Assembly (NCBI GenBank): GCA_015163925.1
Contig: JAAOIF010000053.1
Coordinates: 1 to 7,158 of the forward strand
Origin: Candidatus Thioglobus sp.
GTDB lineage: Bacteria; Pseudomonadota; Gammaproteobacteria; PS1; Pseudothioglobaceae
Direction: 5' to 3'
Length of the DNA stretch: 7,158 bases
The notes under the pieces are model-generated. The model saw only the letters and a program-made list of their open reading frames with translations, did not search any database and had not been told where the DNA came from. Shown here piece after piece: positions 1-7,158 of this stretch. How positions within the stretch are numbered: position 1 is the first letter of the stretch; every line of letters begins with the position of its first letter. The translations under genes and the position numbers were made by a program.

Positions 1-608
<608 letters not shown>

Positions 609-689
609 TAAATCAAGCCTTTAAACCGTTAAAATTAGCGTTGAAATTTGAGCTTTAAAATTAATGGTTTTGCCTTTAAAAAAACAAAA

Positions 690-2009
690 ATGAATAAACT
701 TTTTATCAAAACTTTTGGCTGTCAGATGAATGAATATGACAGCCAAAAAATGCTTGATGTGCTGAAATATTCGCATAATTTGAGCCCGACTGATGATGCC
801 TTAGAGGCTGATGTGCTGCTGATTAACACTTGTTCAATTCGTGAAAAGGCGCAGGAAAAACTGTTTCATCAGCTGGGTCGCTGGCGCAAACTCAAAGATA
901 AAAATCCCGATTTAGTGATTGGAGTGGGCGGCTGCGTGGCGTCTCAGGAAGGCGAGGCGATTCTCAAACGAGCGCCGTTTGTGGATTTGATTTTTGGCCC
1001 ACAAACCTTACACCGCCTGCCTAATCTGCTGACTGATGCCGTGAAAAATAAGCAAACCAGCATTGATATTTCCTTTGCGGAAATTGAGAAATTTGACCAC
1101 TTGCCCAAGCCGCAAACCAGCGAGGTGACGGCGTTTGTCTCAATTATGGAGGGCTGCAGCAAATATTGCACTTTTTGCGTGGTGCCTTACACCCGCGGCG
1201 AAGAGGTTTCACGCCCGTTTGCTGATGTGATTGCCGAGGCGGAAACGCTTGCTGGGCAAGGGGTGCGGGAGATTAACTTGCTTGGGCAAAATGTTAATGC
1301 TTATCAAGGTTTGATGGCTGACGGCGAGCCGGCGGATTTGGCGTTGCTGATTGCCATAGTCGCCCAGATTAGCGGCATTCAGCGCATTCGCTACACCACT
1401 TCGCACCCGGTGGAATTTTCCCAGCGCCTCATTCAAACTTACGCCGAAGTGCCGGAATTAGTCTCGCATTTGCACCTGCCGATTCAAAGCGGTTCGGACA
1501 AAATTTTAGCGCTGATGAAGCGTGGCCACACGGCTTTGGAGTATAAATCAAAGATTAAAAAACTGCGTAAAATTCGCCCAGATATTTCACTTTCAAGTGA
1601 TTTTATTATTGGATTTCCGGGCGAAACTAATGCCGATTTTGAGCAAACTATGGAGCTAATTGACGAGGTCGGTTTTGACAAATCTTTTAGCTTTATTTAC
1701 TCCGCTCGCCCCGGCACGCTTGCCGCTTCGTATCCGGATTCTGAGGATTTGAGTGTCAAAAAACAGCGGCTAAAATTACTGCAAAAAACCATTGATAAAT
1801 CCACTGAAATCATATCTAAAAAAATGATTGGCAGCGTGCAAAAAGTGTTGGTTGAAAATAAAGCCAAAAAAAGTTTAGGATTATTTGGTCGCACTGAAAA
1901 TATGCGAAATACCCATTTTCAGGGCGATACAGCGCTGATTGGGCAAATTGTCAAGGTAAAAATCAGCGGCGCTCGGGGCAATTCCTTAGTCGGAGAATTG
2001 GTCAAATAG
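690..2009 (+). CDS. miaB: tRNA-2-methylthio-N6-dimethylallyladenosine synthase MiaB
   Basis: MiaB is a cytosolic radical-SAM methylthiotransferase that converts i6A37 to ms2i6A37 in tRNAs reading UNN codons, stabilising codon-anticodon pairing. The 439-residue product has the full three-domain layout. The N-terminal MTTase domain carries auxiliary [4Fe-4S] cysteines C11 ([10 protein letters not shown]), C48 (NTCSIREKA) and C82 (GGCVASQEG). The radical-SAM core has the CX3CX2C motif at C156, C160 and C163 ([10 protein letters not shown]). A C-terminal TRAM-like tRNA-binding region lies at about residues 375-439. The NTCSIREKA block favours MiaB over the related RimO and MtaB. I chose the ATG at 690 because [14 protein letters not shown] matches the usual MiaB start; a TTG at 648 would add 14 unconserved residues. 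No clear Shine-Dalgarno sequence or strong promoter precedes it. mnmA follows after 38 bp and is probably cotranscribed. Confidence 0.97.
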   Translation: MNKLFIKTFGCQMNEYDSQKMLDVLKYSHNLSPTDDALEADVLLINTCSIREKAQEKLFHQLGRWRKLKDKNPDLVIGVGGCVASQEGEAILKRAPFVDLIFGPQTLHRLPNLLTDAVKNKQTSIDISFAEIEKFDHLPKPQTSEVTAFVSIMEGCSKYCTFCVVPYTRGEEVSRPFADVIAEAETLAGQGVREINLLGQNVNAYQGLMADGEPADLALLIAIVAQISGIQRIRYTTSHPVEFSQRLIQTYAEVPELVSHLHLPIQSGSDKILALMKRGHTALEYKSKIKKLRKIRPDISLSSDFIIGFPGETNADFEQTMELIDEVGFDKSFSFIYSARPGTLAASYPDSEDLSVKKQRLKLLQKTIDKSTEIISKKMIGSVQKVLVENKAKKSLGLFGRTENMRNTHFQGDTALIGQIVKVKISGARGNSLVGELVK

Positions 2010-2016
2010 TTGCCTT

Positions 2017-2058
2017 GTAATGAAAAATTAGTAATGAAAAATTAGTAATGAAAAATTC
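2017..2058 (+). repeat. three tandem 14-bp repeats spanning the mnmA start
   Basis: The unit GTAATGAAAAATTA occurs at 2017-2030 and 2031-2044, then at 2045-2058 with its last base changed to C. Each copy contains ATG AAA AAT. In the first two copies a TAG follows at once (ATG at 2020 and 2034), giving three-codon dead-end frames. Only the third ATG, at 2048, opens into mnmA. The array fills most of the miaB-mnmA gap. It is most simply a slippage or duplication product of the gene's own start region, and an effect on translation initiation is speculative. Confidence 0.95.
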
Positions 2059-3139
2059 TAAAAAACAAAAAATTATCATTGGACTTTCAGGCGGAGTGGA
2101 TTCTTCTGTTGCCGCATTATTGCTGTTAGAGCAAGGCTTTGAGGTGGAAGGCTTGTTTATGAAAAATTGGGAAGAGGATGACAAAAACGGAATTTGCACG
2201 GCAAAACAAGACTTGGCTGATGCTCAAAAAGTTGCTGATAAATTAGGCATAAAACTCCACACCATCAACTTTTCAAGCGATTATTGGGATGATGTTTTTG
2301 CTCATTTTTTGGCAGAACACAAAAAAGGCCGCACCCCAAATCCTGATGTTTTGTGCAATCAGAAAATTAAATTTAGCGTATTTTTGGACTATGCCTTAAC
2401 GCTCGGGGCGGACAAAATCGGCATGGGGCATTACGCCAGAATTGCCGAAAATCAAGGCAAATTTCAGCTCAAAACTGGGCTGGATGAGAGCAAGGACCAG
2501 AGCTATTTTTTGCACTTATTAAATCAGCAACAGCTGGCGAAAAGCCTGTTTCCACTTGGCGATATGAGCAAAACTCAAGTTAGGAAAATCGCCGCAAAGG
2601 CAGGTTTTGTAACCGCTGAAAAAAAAGATTCAACTGGAATTTGCTTTATCGGCGAGCGTAATTTTTCGCAGTTTTTGCAAGACTTTTTGCCTAAATCTGA
2701 GGGCAATATTATTGATGAAAATGGCGCATTCATAAAACACCATCAGGGCTTGGCTTTTTACACGATGGGGCAGCGCCGAGGCTTGGAAATTGGCGGCGGT
2801 TTTGGGCAATCTGGCGAGCCGTGGTTTGTGGCTGATAAGCTTATTAAAAGCAATGAATTAGTGGTCGTGCAAGGCGAAAATCCACTACTTTATCATCAAA
2901 TTTTAATTGCCTCAAGCGCCCATTGGATTGAAAATTTGCCAACATTACCTATGACTTGTAGTGCTAAAATACGCTATCGGCAGCCCTCGCAGAATTGCAA
3001 AATTGAGCAAAATGGCAAGGGGCTAAAAGTGATTTTTGACCAAGCGCAAAGGGCTATAACTCCCGGGCAATCAGTGGTTTTTTATCAACAAGATGTCTGT
3101 CTGGGCGGCGCAATTATTGAAAATAGAGAGAATAAATAA
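2048..3139 (+). CDS. mnmA: tRNA-specific 2-thiouridylase MnmA
   Basis: MnmA adenylates and then thiolates uridine 34 in the wobble position of tRNA-Glu, tRNA-Gln and tRNA-Lys, using sulfur relayed from IscS, through the TusABCDE relay in E. coli. The 363-residue length is usual. The N-terminal PP-loop ATPase domain carries SGGVDSS at residues 14-20. The catalytic cysteine pair is present: C103 in TPNPDVLCNQKIKF and C199 in STGICFIGERNF. FMKNWEEDD (37-45) and the AFYTMGQRRGL block (236-246) are further MnmA signatures, followed by the C-terminal beta-barrel. The start at 2048 is fixed by the conserved N-terminus and because the two ATG copies just upstream run straight into stops. No Shine-Dalgarno sequence is visible. 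The gene lies 38 bp after miaB and its TAA overlaps the hflD ATG by one base, so miaB, mnmA and hflD probably form one unit in which two tRNA sulfur-modification genes are paired. Confidence 0.97.
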   Translation: MKNSKKQKIIIGLSGGVDSSVAALLLLEQGFEVEGLFMKNWEEDDKNGICTAKQDLADAQKVADKLGIKLHTINFSSDYWDDVFAHFLAEHKKGRTPNPDVLCNQKIKFSVFLDYALTLGADKIGMGHYARIAENQGKFQLKTGLDESKDQSYFLHLLNQQQLAKSLFPLGDMSKTQVRKIAAKAGFVTAEKKDSTGICFIGERNFSQFLQDFLPKSEGNIIDENGAFIKHHQGLAFYTMGQRRGLEIGGGFGQSGEPWFVADKLIKSNELVVVQGENPLLYHQILIASSAHWIENLPTLPMTCSAKIRYRQPSQNCKIEQNGKGLKVIFDQAQRAITPGQSVVFYQQDVCLGGAIIENRENK

Positions 3140-3744
3140 TGGATAAATTAACTCAACAAACCTTGGCACTTGCCTCACTTTTGCAAACCACAACTCTGGT
3201 TGACCAGCTGGCATCCACCGGCACTTGCGACAAAAAAAGTAACACTGCCAGCCTCAAAAGCATCATAACTCATAGCACAAATGTTGAGGAAGTTTTTGCC
3301 TCTCCGAAGGATTTATCTGTTGGCCTGAGCGCTGTGGCAAGCACTTTGGAGAAAAAAACTCAGTCCATTCAAAACATTATTTTGTATGCTTTGGCACTAA
3401 TAAATCTTGAGAAAAAATTGATGAAAAATAAGCGACTTTTGGCGAAAATTAGTAGTGAAATTAAGCTGATTGAAACCCAAGATTTTTTTGAAATCGGCCA
3501 TTCCAACTCATTGGCACGGCTCGGCGGGCTTTACAAATCCACTTTAGGCAAACTTAATCCCAAAATTATGGTCAGCGGCGAGCAAATTTATCTTACAAAT
3601 CAGCATACTGCAAATCACATCAGAGCCTTGCTGTTAGCGGGAATTCGGGCGGTTTCGCTGTGGAAATCTCAGGGCGGCAGAACTTGGAAATTATTACTAA
3701 ATAAAAACAAAATGCTTAAATTGCTAAACACTATGGACTTTTAG
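3139..3744 (+). CDS. hflD: HflD family protein (high-frequency lysogenization protein homologue)
   Basis: HflD is a mostly helical, membrane-associated protein. In E. coli it binds phage lambda CII and shifts the lysis-lysogeny decision, but its normal cellular role is unclear. At 201 residues this homologue is close to the usual length of about 210. The best-conserved part is the C-terminal block IRALLLAGIRAVSLWKSQGG (161-180), which aligns with the E. coli VRATLLAGIRAAVLWHQVGG region. The N-terminal LALASLLQTTTLVDQLASTG (9-28) corresponds to the family's opening helix, and NLEKKL (89-94) also matches. Translation is coupled to mnmA by a TAATG overlap, with a weak purine run (AGAGAG, 3125-3130) upstream. 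The mnmA-hflD pair is the common gammaproteobacterial order, but here rpsT follows instead of the frequent partner purB. A prophage role is not implied. Confidence 0.9.
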   Translation: MDKLTQQTLALASLLQTTTLVDQLASTGTCDKKSNTASLKSIITHSTNVEEVFASPKDLSVGLSAVASTLEKKTQSIQNIILYALALINLEKKLMKNKRLLAKISSEIKLIETQDFFEIGHSNSLARLGGLYKSTLGKLNPKIMVSGEQIYLTNQHTANHIRALLLAGIRAVSLWKSQGGRTWKLLLNKNKMLKLLNTMDF

Positions 3745-3762
3745 CGCATAAGACTTTATAAT
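3734..3762 (+). promoter_or_regulatory. predicted sigma70 promoter for rpsT
   Basis: A perfect -10 hexamer TATAAT lies at 3757-3762. A 4/6 -35 match, TGGACT, lies at 3734-3739, giving a 17-bp spacer. The -35 element sits inside the last codons of hflD and the -10 in the short gap before rpsT. Transcription would start near 3769-3770, leaving an AU-rich leader of roughly 22 nt. This would give S20 its own, probably strong, expression in addition to any readthrough from hflD. Judged by eye, not tested. Confidence 0.7.
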
Positions 3763-3791
3763 TGAGGGTTTTTACTTTTTGAATTATTTTT

Positions 3792-4052
3792 ATGGCTAAC
3801 TCAGCAGGCTCTAAAAAACGCGCCAGACAAGCAATAAAACGCAATAAACACAACGCTCAAATTCGTGCAAAAGTGCGCACTTTCGTCAAAAAAGTAACTT
3901 ATGCGCTGACCGAAGGCAATAAAAAAGCAGCACAAGGCGGCTTTGTGGCAATGCAAAAAATGCTAGATCAGGCGGCTAACAAAGGGCTGATGCACAAAAA
4001 TCAAATCGCCAGAAAAAAATCTCGTTTAAATGCCCAAATTAAAGCATTGTAA
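3792..4052 (+). CDS. rpsT: 30S ribosomal protein S20
   Basis: S20 (bS20) is a small-subunit protein that binds 16S rRNA and supports 30S assembly and initiation. The 86-residue, strongly basic, helical product is the normal length. It shows the family pattern: MANSAGSKKRARQAIKRNKHN at the start, RTFVKKV at 29-35, and KGLMHKNQIARKKSRLNAQI near the end. Unlike E. coli rpsT, which uses UUG, this gene has an ATG start. No Shine-Dalgarno sequence sits at a useful distance; a GAGG at 3764-3767 is 24 bases upstream and would lie before the predicted transcript start. Its own promoter in the hflD tail and a strong terminator after it mark it as a single-gene transcript embedded between two operons. 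Confidence 0.97.
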   Translation: MANSAGSKKRARQAIKRNKHNAQIRAKVRTFVKKVTYALTEGNKKAAQGGFVAMQKMLDQAANKGLMHKNQIARKKSRLNAQIKAL

Positions 4053-4074
4053 ATGGATAAAAAATCACTAAAAT
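4047..4074 (+). promoter_or_regulatory. possible promoter for the smr-xseA block, overlapping the rpsT terminator
   Basis: TTGTAA (4047-4052, 4/6 to -35) and TAAAAT (4069-4074, 5/6 to -10) are separated by 16 bp. The predicted start is about 4081, inside the 5' arm of the rpsT terminator hairpin. A transcript from here would lack the first bases of that arm and so should not form the full hairpin. This is the only promoter-like pair I can find between rpsT and smr, but in such AT-rich DNA a chance match is plausible. Confidence 0.4.
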
Positions 4075-4101
4075 AAAAGCCTTCAAATGAGGGCTTTTTT
4101 T
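4075..4101 (+). terminator. Rho-independent terminator of rpsT
   Basis: A 10-bp stem pairs AAAAGCCTTC (4075-4084) with GAGGGCTTTT (4089-4098) with one G-U pair, around an AAAT loop (4085-4088). A run of seven T ends at 4101. It begins 22 bp after the rpsT stop and ends only 8 bases before the next start codon. Confidence 0.9.
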
Positions 4102-4109
4102 ATGCAAGT

Positions 4110-4592
4110 ATGCTAAGTGAAGAAGACAAAAACCTATTCAGACAGGCGGTTGAGAGTAATACTCCAATTGATAAAGACTCCGAAAATAAACTGGCTGATG
4201 GCAAAAATCGCCCACTTTTTGAGGATTTTATTTATGTTTCTCGAGCCAGTTTTTCCGGCGCTGAAATTGTCAAATATGCAAAATCTGGCACTAATAAAAA
4301 ACTCATCAAAAAAATGCAGCAAGGCAATATCGGACAGCCGCCGGCATTGGATTTGCACGGCCAAACTCTGGCTGAGGCTTGCCACTCAATGGCGCAATTT
4401 TTACACCAGCAGCAGCGGCAAAAATTCATCCAAATCATTCACGGCAAGGGCTACCACAGCGATAATTCTATGAGCATTTTAAAAACTCAAGTGGTGCAAT
4501 TTCTGAAAAAACACCCAGCCGTTTTGGCGTTTAATTCCTGCCCTGATAGGCTTGGCGGCACTGGCGCAGTTTTTGTGCTGCTGAGAAAATAA
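4110..4592 (+). CDS. Smr-domain protein (SmrA/SmrB-like endonuclease)
   Basis: This is a 160-residue protein with a C-terminal Smr domain. In E. coli, SmrB of this family is recruited to collided ribosomes and cuts the mRNA between them. Visible motifs are DLHG (81-84), whose DLH residues are needed for SmrB cleavage, HGKG (111-114) and GGTGAVFVLL (149-158). The N-terminal LSEEDKNLFRQAV resembles the opening of E. coli SmrB, while the HGKG and GGTGA region looks more like SmrA; E. coli SmrA lacks DLHG, so a functional nuclease is favoured. The protein is somewhat shorter than E. coli SmrA or SmrB, with no tail after the Smr fold. The ATG at 4110 is the only start downstream of an in-frame TAA at 4074-4076. 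Its TAA overlaps the xseA ATG by one base. Smr membership is certain; assignment as SmrB is not. Confidence 0.88.
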   Translation: MLSEEDKNLFRQAVESNTPIDKDSENKLADGKNRPLFEDFIYVSRASFSGAEIVKYAKSGTNKKLIKKMQQGNIGQPPALDLHGQTLAEACHSMAQFLHQQQRQKFIQIIHGKGYHSDNSMSILKTQVVQFLKKHPAVLAFNSCPDRLGGTGAVFVLLRK

Positions 4593-6001
4593 TGCAAACT
4601 GAATTTAATATTGACCAAATTTACACGGTTTCGGATTTTCTCTCGCTGTGTAATAAATCCATTGAAAACAGCATTCCGACCTGCTGGCTGCGTGGCGAAA
4701 TGTCTAATTTATCGCGTCCGACTTCCGGGCATTGGTATTTTTCTCTGAAGGATAATAATGGGCAAATTCGCTGCGTAATTTTTCGCCTAAATCAACGCAA
4801 AATCAGATTTAATCCGGAAAATGGTATGGAGATTTTGCTGCGCGCTGCCCCCACTTTATATGAGGATCGGGGCGACTTTCAGCTGATTGTCCAGCACCTT
4901 GAAGCAGTCGGAACTGGCGATTTACAATTAGCATTTGAGCAGCTGAAAACCAAGCTAAAAAATGAAGGATTATTTGATAATATTCACAAAAAACCCTTGC
5001 CAAAAATCGTCAAAACCATCGGCGTAATTTCCTCAAAAAATGGTGCGGTGATTCGCGACATCATCAAAATCCTCAACAAACGCTACCCTTTTGCCAAAAT
5101 TTTACTCTTTGATAGCGTGGTTCAGGGCGAAGGCTCGGAGCTAAAAATCGCCCAAGCGTTGCAAGCGGCAGACCAATCCGGACGCTGCGATGTGTTGATT
5201 ATTGCCCGCGGCGGCGGCTCATTAGAGGATTTATGGGCGTTTAATACCGAAGTTTTAAGCCGAGCGATTTTTGCCGCCAAAACCCCTGTCGTCAGCGCCA
5301 TCGGCCATGAAACCGACATTACTATTGCCGATTTTATTAGCGATGCCAGCGCCCCAACACCGAGTGCGGCGGCGATATTAGTAACGCCAGACAGGCTGGA
5401 AATGTTGTCAAATCTGCATAAACGCCGCTCTGACCTCTGGCAATTATTCCAACAAATTCTGCAAAATTATCATCAGCAACTCAAGCAATTAAGCCTTAGC
5501 ACGCCGAATCTGAAGCATAAAATTAACAGTTTTGCACAAAAATTAGACAGCCTGAATTTGCAAATTCTCCGCCAAATTAGTAGTAAAAATCGCCTCAGCC
5601 GCAGCCGGCTTGCCACACTTTTTGAACGCCTAAAACGCAACTCGCCGAGTGCAAATATCCGGCATAAGCAGCAGCAAAATCAGTATTACAAAGTGCAACT
5701 CAAGAGTAATATTTTTGCTCTGATGCGGCAAAATAATCTTACACTAAATCGCCTGCAAAGCCAGCTGCAAAGCGAAATTCTCCAAGACATTCAACGCCAA
5801 AAAAACCAGCTCGCCAGCCACGCCCAAGCGCTAAATTTGCTCTCGCCTCTGAGCATATTATCACGCGGCTACAGCATTACCAGCTCGGAAAATAATCAGC
5901 TTTTACAGTCGGCTGATGGCGTTAAAATAGGCGATTTGATTACCACTGTGGTCAGTGACGGGAAAATTTATTCAAATGTTAAAAAAATTCAAAAAACTTA
6001 G
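4592..6001 (+). CDS. xseA: Exodeoxyribonuclease VII large subunit
   Basis: XseA is the catalytic subunit of exonuclease VII, which with several XseB subunits degrades single-stranded DNA from either end into oligonucleotides. The 469-residue product has an N-terminal OB-fold DNA-binding domain (about 10-105, WLRGEMSNLSRPTSGHWYFSL). A catalytic core follows with VISSKNGAVIRDI (145-157), ARGGGSLEDLWAFN (205-218) and IGHETDITIADF (237-248). A long helical, Gln/Leu-rich, probably coiled-coil segment (about 270-415) would bind XseB, and a C-terminal LSPLSILSRGYSIT block lies at 417-430. D156, R206, H239 and D242 line up with residues described as essential in the E. coli enzyme (D155, R205, H238, D241). 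One oddity is SDASAPTPSAAA at 250-261, where most homologues read D-x-R-A. No xseB is visible. It starts by TAATG overlap with smr and its end overlaps the M23 gene by 26 nt. Confidence 0.96.
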   Translation: MQTEFNIDQIYTVSDFLSLCNKSIENSIPTCWLRGEMSNLSRPTSGHWYFSLKDNNGQIRCVIFRLNQRKIRFNPENGMEILLRAAPTLYEDRGDFQLIVQHLEAVGTGDLQLAFEQLKTKLKNEGLFDNIHKKPLPKIVKTIGVISSKNGAVIRDIIKILNKRYPFAKILLFDSVVQGEGSELKIAQALQAADQSGRCDVLIIARGGGSLEDLWAFNTEVLSRAIFAAKTPVVSAIGHETDITIADFISDASAPTPSAAAILVTPDRLEMLSNLHKRRSDLWQLFQQILQNYHQQLKQLSLSTPNLKHKINSFAQKLDSLNLQILRQISSKNRLSRSRLATLFERLKRNSPSANIRHKQQQNQYYKVQLKSNIFALMRQNNLTLNRLQSQLQSEILQDIQRQKNQLASHAQALNLLSPLSILSRGYSITSSENNQLLQSADGVKIGDLITTVVSDGKIYSNVKKIQKT

Positions 6002-6818
6002 CCTGATTTTATTATTACTGCCAAATTTGCTGCTTGCCAGCATTTTGGTCAAAAACACGCCGCTGCCCGGAGGCGTTGCTGTGATTGACTTTACCAGCAA
6101 TCACTCCAGCCCAAAAGCCTTTTACAACAAAATTCCATTATATGTTCAACAGCTCAAAAACCAGCGCTGGCAAGTGTTAATCGGCATTCCGTTATGGGAA
6201 AAACTCGGCACAAAAACCATTACTATTCAAGACTTTTCCAGCCGTGAATTTGCCTTTAAAGTCAAGCCGGCAAAGGGTTCTTACGCCGAGCAGCATATTA
6301 AATTAAAGGGCAAAAAGAAAAAATACATCAAGCCAAACTTAGCCCACATCGACAGAATAAAATCCGAGCGCCCGATTTTAACCAATGCCAGAAAAACTTT
6401 TTCCCCGCAAACCCTATCAAACGGCGCATTTATCCGACCGGTTGATGGAATTACCACCAGCACTTTTGGACTGAAAAGATTTTTTAATGGCGTAGCGCGC
6501 AGGCCCCACACCGGCATCGATTACGCCGGCGACACCGGCACGCTAATAAAATCTCCAGCTGATGGCAAAATCATTTTAGTCGGCGACTATTTTTTCAACG
6601 GCAAGGCGATATTTATCGACCACGGGCAAGGGCTAATCAGCGTTTATATCCATCTCAACAAGCACTTAGTCAAGCTCGGACAACGCATAAAACAAGGCGA
6701 TTCCATCGGCACAATCGGGCAAACCGGACGGGCAACCGGGCCGCATTTGCACTGGGGAATTTACCTAAATCAAACGGTAATTAACCCGAATTTATTATTA
6801 CAAGCGGCGAGAAAATGA
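5976..6818 (+). CDS. M23 family (lysostaphin-type) metallopeptidase with signal peptide
   Basis: This is an exported zinc endopeptidase, or a regulator of one, expected to act on peptidoglycan cross-links in the periplasm. From the ATG at 5976 it has 280 residues and opens with a clear signal peptide: MLKKFKK followed by a Leu-rich core, ending near LLLAS. The next part (about 29-95: PLPGGVAVIDF, PLYVQQLKNQRWQVLIGIPL) resembles the N-terminal domain found in many proteobacterial M23 peptidases. The C-terminal M23 domain keeps all zinc and catalytic positions: H178 and D182 in RPHTGIDYA, H226 in YIHL, and H257 and H259 in GPHLHWG, so it should be active. A GTG at 5955 would add seven residues before the signal peptide and is less likely. 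The start lies inside the end of xseA, and its TGA overlaps the next ATG (ATGA), so it is probably translated in coupling with both neighbours. Confidence 0.92.
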   Translation: MLKKFKKLSLILLLLPNLLLASILVKNTPLPGGVAVIDFTSNHSSPKAFYNKIPLYVQQLKNQRWQVLIGIPLWEKLGTKTITIQDFSSREFAFKVKPAKGSYAEQHIKLKGKKKKYIKPNLAHIDRIKSERPILTNARKTFSPQTLSNGAFIRPVDGITTSTFGLKRFFNGVARRPHTGIDYAGDTGTLIKSPADGKIILVGDYFFNGKAIFIDHGQGLISVYIHLNKHLVKLGQRIKQGDSIGTIGQTGRATGPHLHWGIYLNQTVINPNLLLQAARK

Positions 6819-7158
6819 AATCCGATGTCTCATTTTTTCGGCGCTTAGGGGCTATTTTTTATGATGTTTTTTTGGCATTTTCTTTGGCATTTTTCATCAT
6901 CGGTTTGCTGCTGATTTTGCTGTTTGAGCGGCAAGCACAAAACCATCCGCTGATTTTTGTGGTGATTATTTTTACTGTTTATTTTTACTTTTCTTGGTCG
7001 TGGGTGAGGGGCGCTCAGACCTTAGGAATGAAGGCTTGGCGGATTAAAATCATCCAAAATAATGGCAAAAATATTACTCATAAACAAGCATTTAAGCGTT
7101 TTATTTTGGCAAATATTTCATTTATTTTTATCGGATTTGGATTTTTTTATCAATGGTT
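6815..7158 (+). CDS. RDD family membrane protein (3' end beyond window)
   Basis: The first 114 residues of an inner-membrane protein are present before the window ends. It begins MKSDVSFFRRLGAIFYDVFL, with the family's R9/R10 and D17. Hydrophobic segments follow at about 15-37, 45-62 and 95-112, with the typical loop RGAQTLGMKAWRIKI (65-79) between the second and third. FYFSWSWVRGAQTLGMKAW and the QAFKRFI (91-97) stretch match proteobacterial RDD proteins, which are small three- or four-helix membrane proteins without an established general function. Only a few residues probably lie beyond the edge. The second conserved aspartate of the family name is not evident in this part. The start overlaps the M23 stop as ATGA, suggesting cotranscription with the peptidase, but nothing here shows a functional link. 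Confidence 0.88.
   Translation, partial: MKSDVSFFRRLGAIFYDVFLAFSLAFFIIGLLLILLFERQAQNHPLIFVVIIFTVYFYFSWSWVRGAQTLGMKAWRIKIIQNNGKNITHKQAFKRFILANISFIFIGFGFFYQW

Noticed and set aside
648..689. TTG start at 648 giving MiaB 14 extra N-terminal residues
   Set aside because: The added residues do not resemble MiaB N-termini, while the ATG at 690 gives the usual opening right before FGCQMN. There is no Shine-Dalgarno sequence at 648.
609..689. Promoter or terminator before miaB
   Set aside because: A TTGAAA at 641-646 has no acceptable -10 at 15-18 bp, and the AT-rich partial palindrome around 645-663 has mismatches near its centre and no T-run logic. I could not support either.
944..1894. Minus-strand open frames of 65-75 codons inside miaB
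   Set aside because: They are antisense shadows of a well-conserved gene, with no recognisable motifs and no initiation signals.
3139..3744. HflD as evidence of a nearby prophage
   Set aside because: HflD is a normal host gene in gammaproteobacteria, and no phage genes, integrase or attachment repeats are visible.
4117..4473. 118-codon plus-strand frame overlapping smr in another frame, and minus-strand frames in the same region
   Set aside because: The smr frame carries the DLHG, HGKG and GGTGA motifs; the alternative frames have no family features.

Overview
This window looks like chromosomal DNA from an AT-rich, low-GC gammaproteobacterium. The strongest clue is mnmA followed directly by hflD, an arrangement typical of that class. 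The S20, exonuclease VII, M23 peptidase and RDD proteins are also proteobacterial in character. I cannot name a genus. Shine-Dalgarno sequences are weak or absent before most genes.

Layout. Bases 1-408 on the minus strand encode an internal piece of the RNA polymerase beta subunit (rpoB). It has no start and its frame ends abruptly at a stop at 409-411. At that point the plus strand begins a small nine-cysteine protein of the GDCCVxC family. All remaining genes run on the plus strand: miaB and mnmA (two tRNA sulfur-modification enzymes), hflD, rpsT (ribosomal protein S20), a DLHG-type Smr-domain nuclease, xseA (exonuclease VII large subunit), an M23 lysostaphin-type peptidase with a signal peptide, and an RDD-family membrane protein cut off by the window end. 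Neighbours are tightly packed: 1-nt TAATG overlaps at mnmA/hflD and smr/xseA, a 26-nt overlap at xseA/M23 and an ATGA overlap at M23/RDD. This suggests two transcription blocks, miaB-mnmA-hflD and smr-xseA-M23-RDD, with rpsT between them under its own promoter and terminator.

Functional sense. miaB and mnmA tune decoding by modifying tRNA positions 37 and 34, rpsT supplies a small-subunit protein, and DLHG-type Smr proteins include the SmrB ribosome-rescue nuclease. The middle of the window is therefore mostly about translation. The second block moves to DNA processing (xseA) and the cell envelope (M23, RDD).

I see no mobile element, CRISPR array, tRNA or rRNA gene, and no clear new defence or metabolic system. 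The points most worth checking are the rpoB/GDCCVxC junction (rearrangement or chimeric assembly), a triple 14-bp tandem repeat that copies the mnmA start codon, and a possible smr promoter that starts inside the rpsT terminator and would bypass it.
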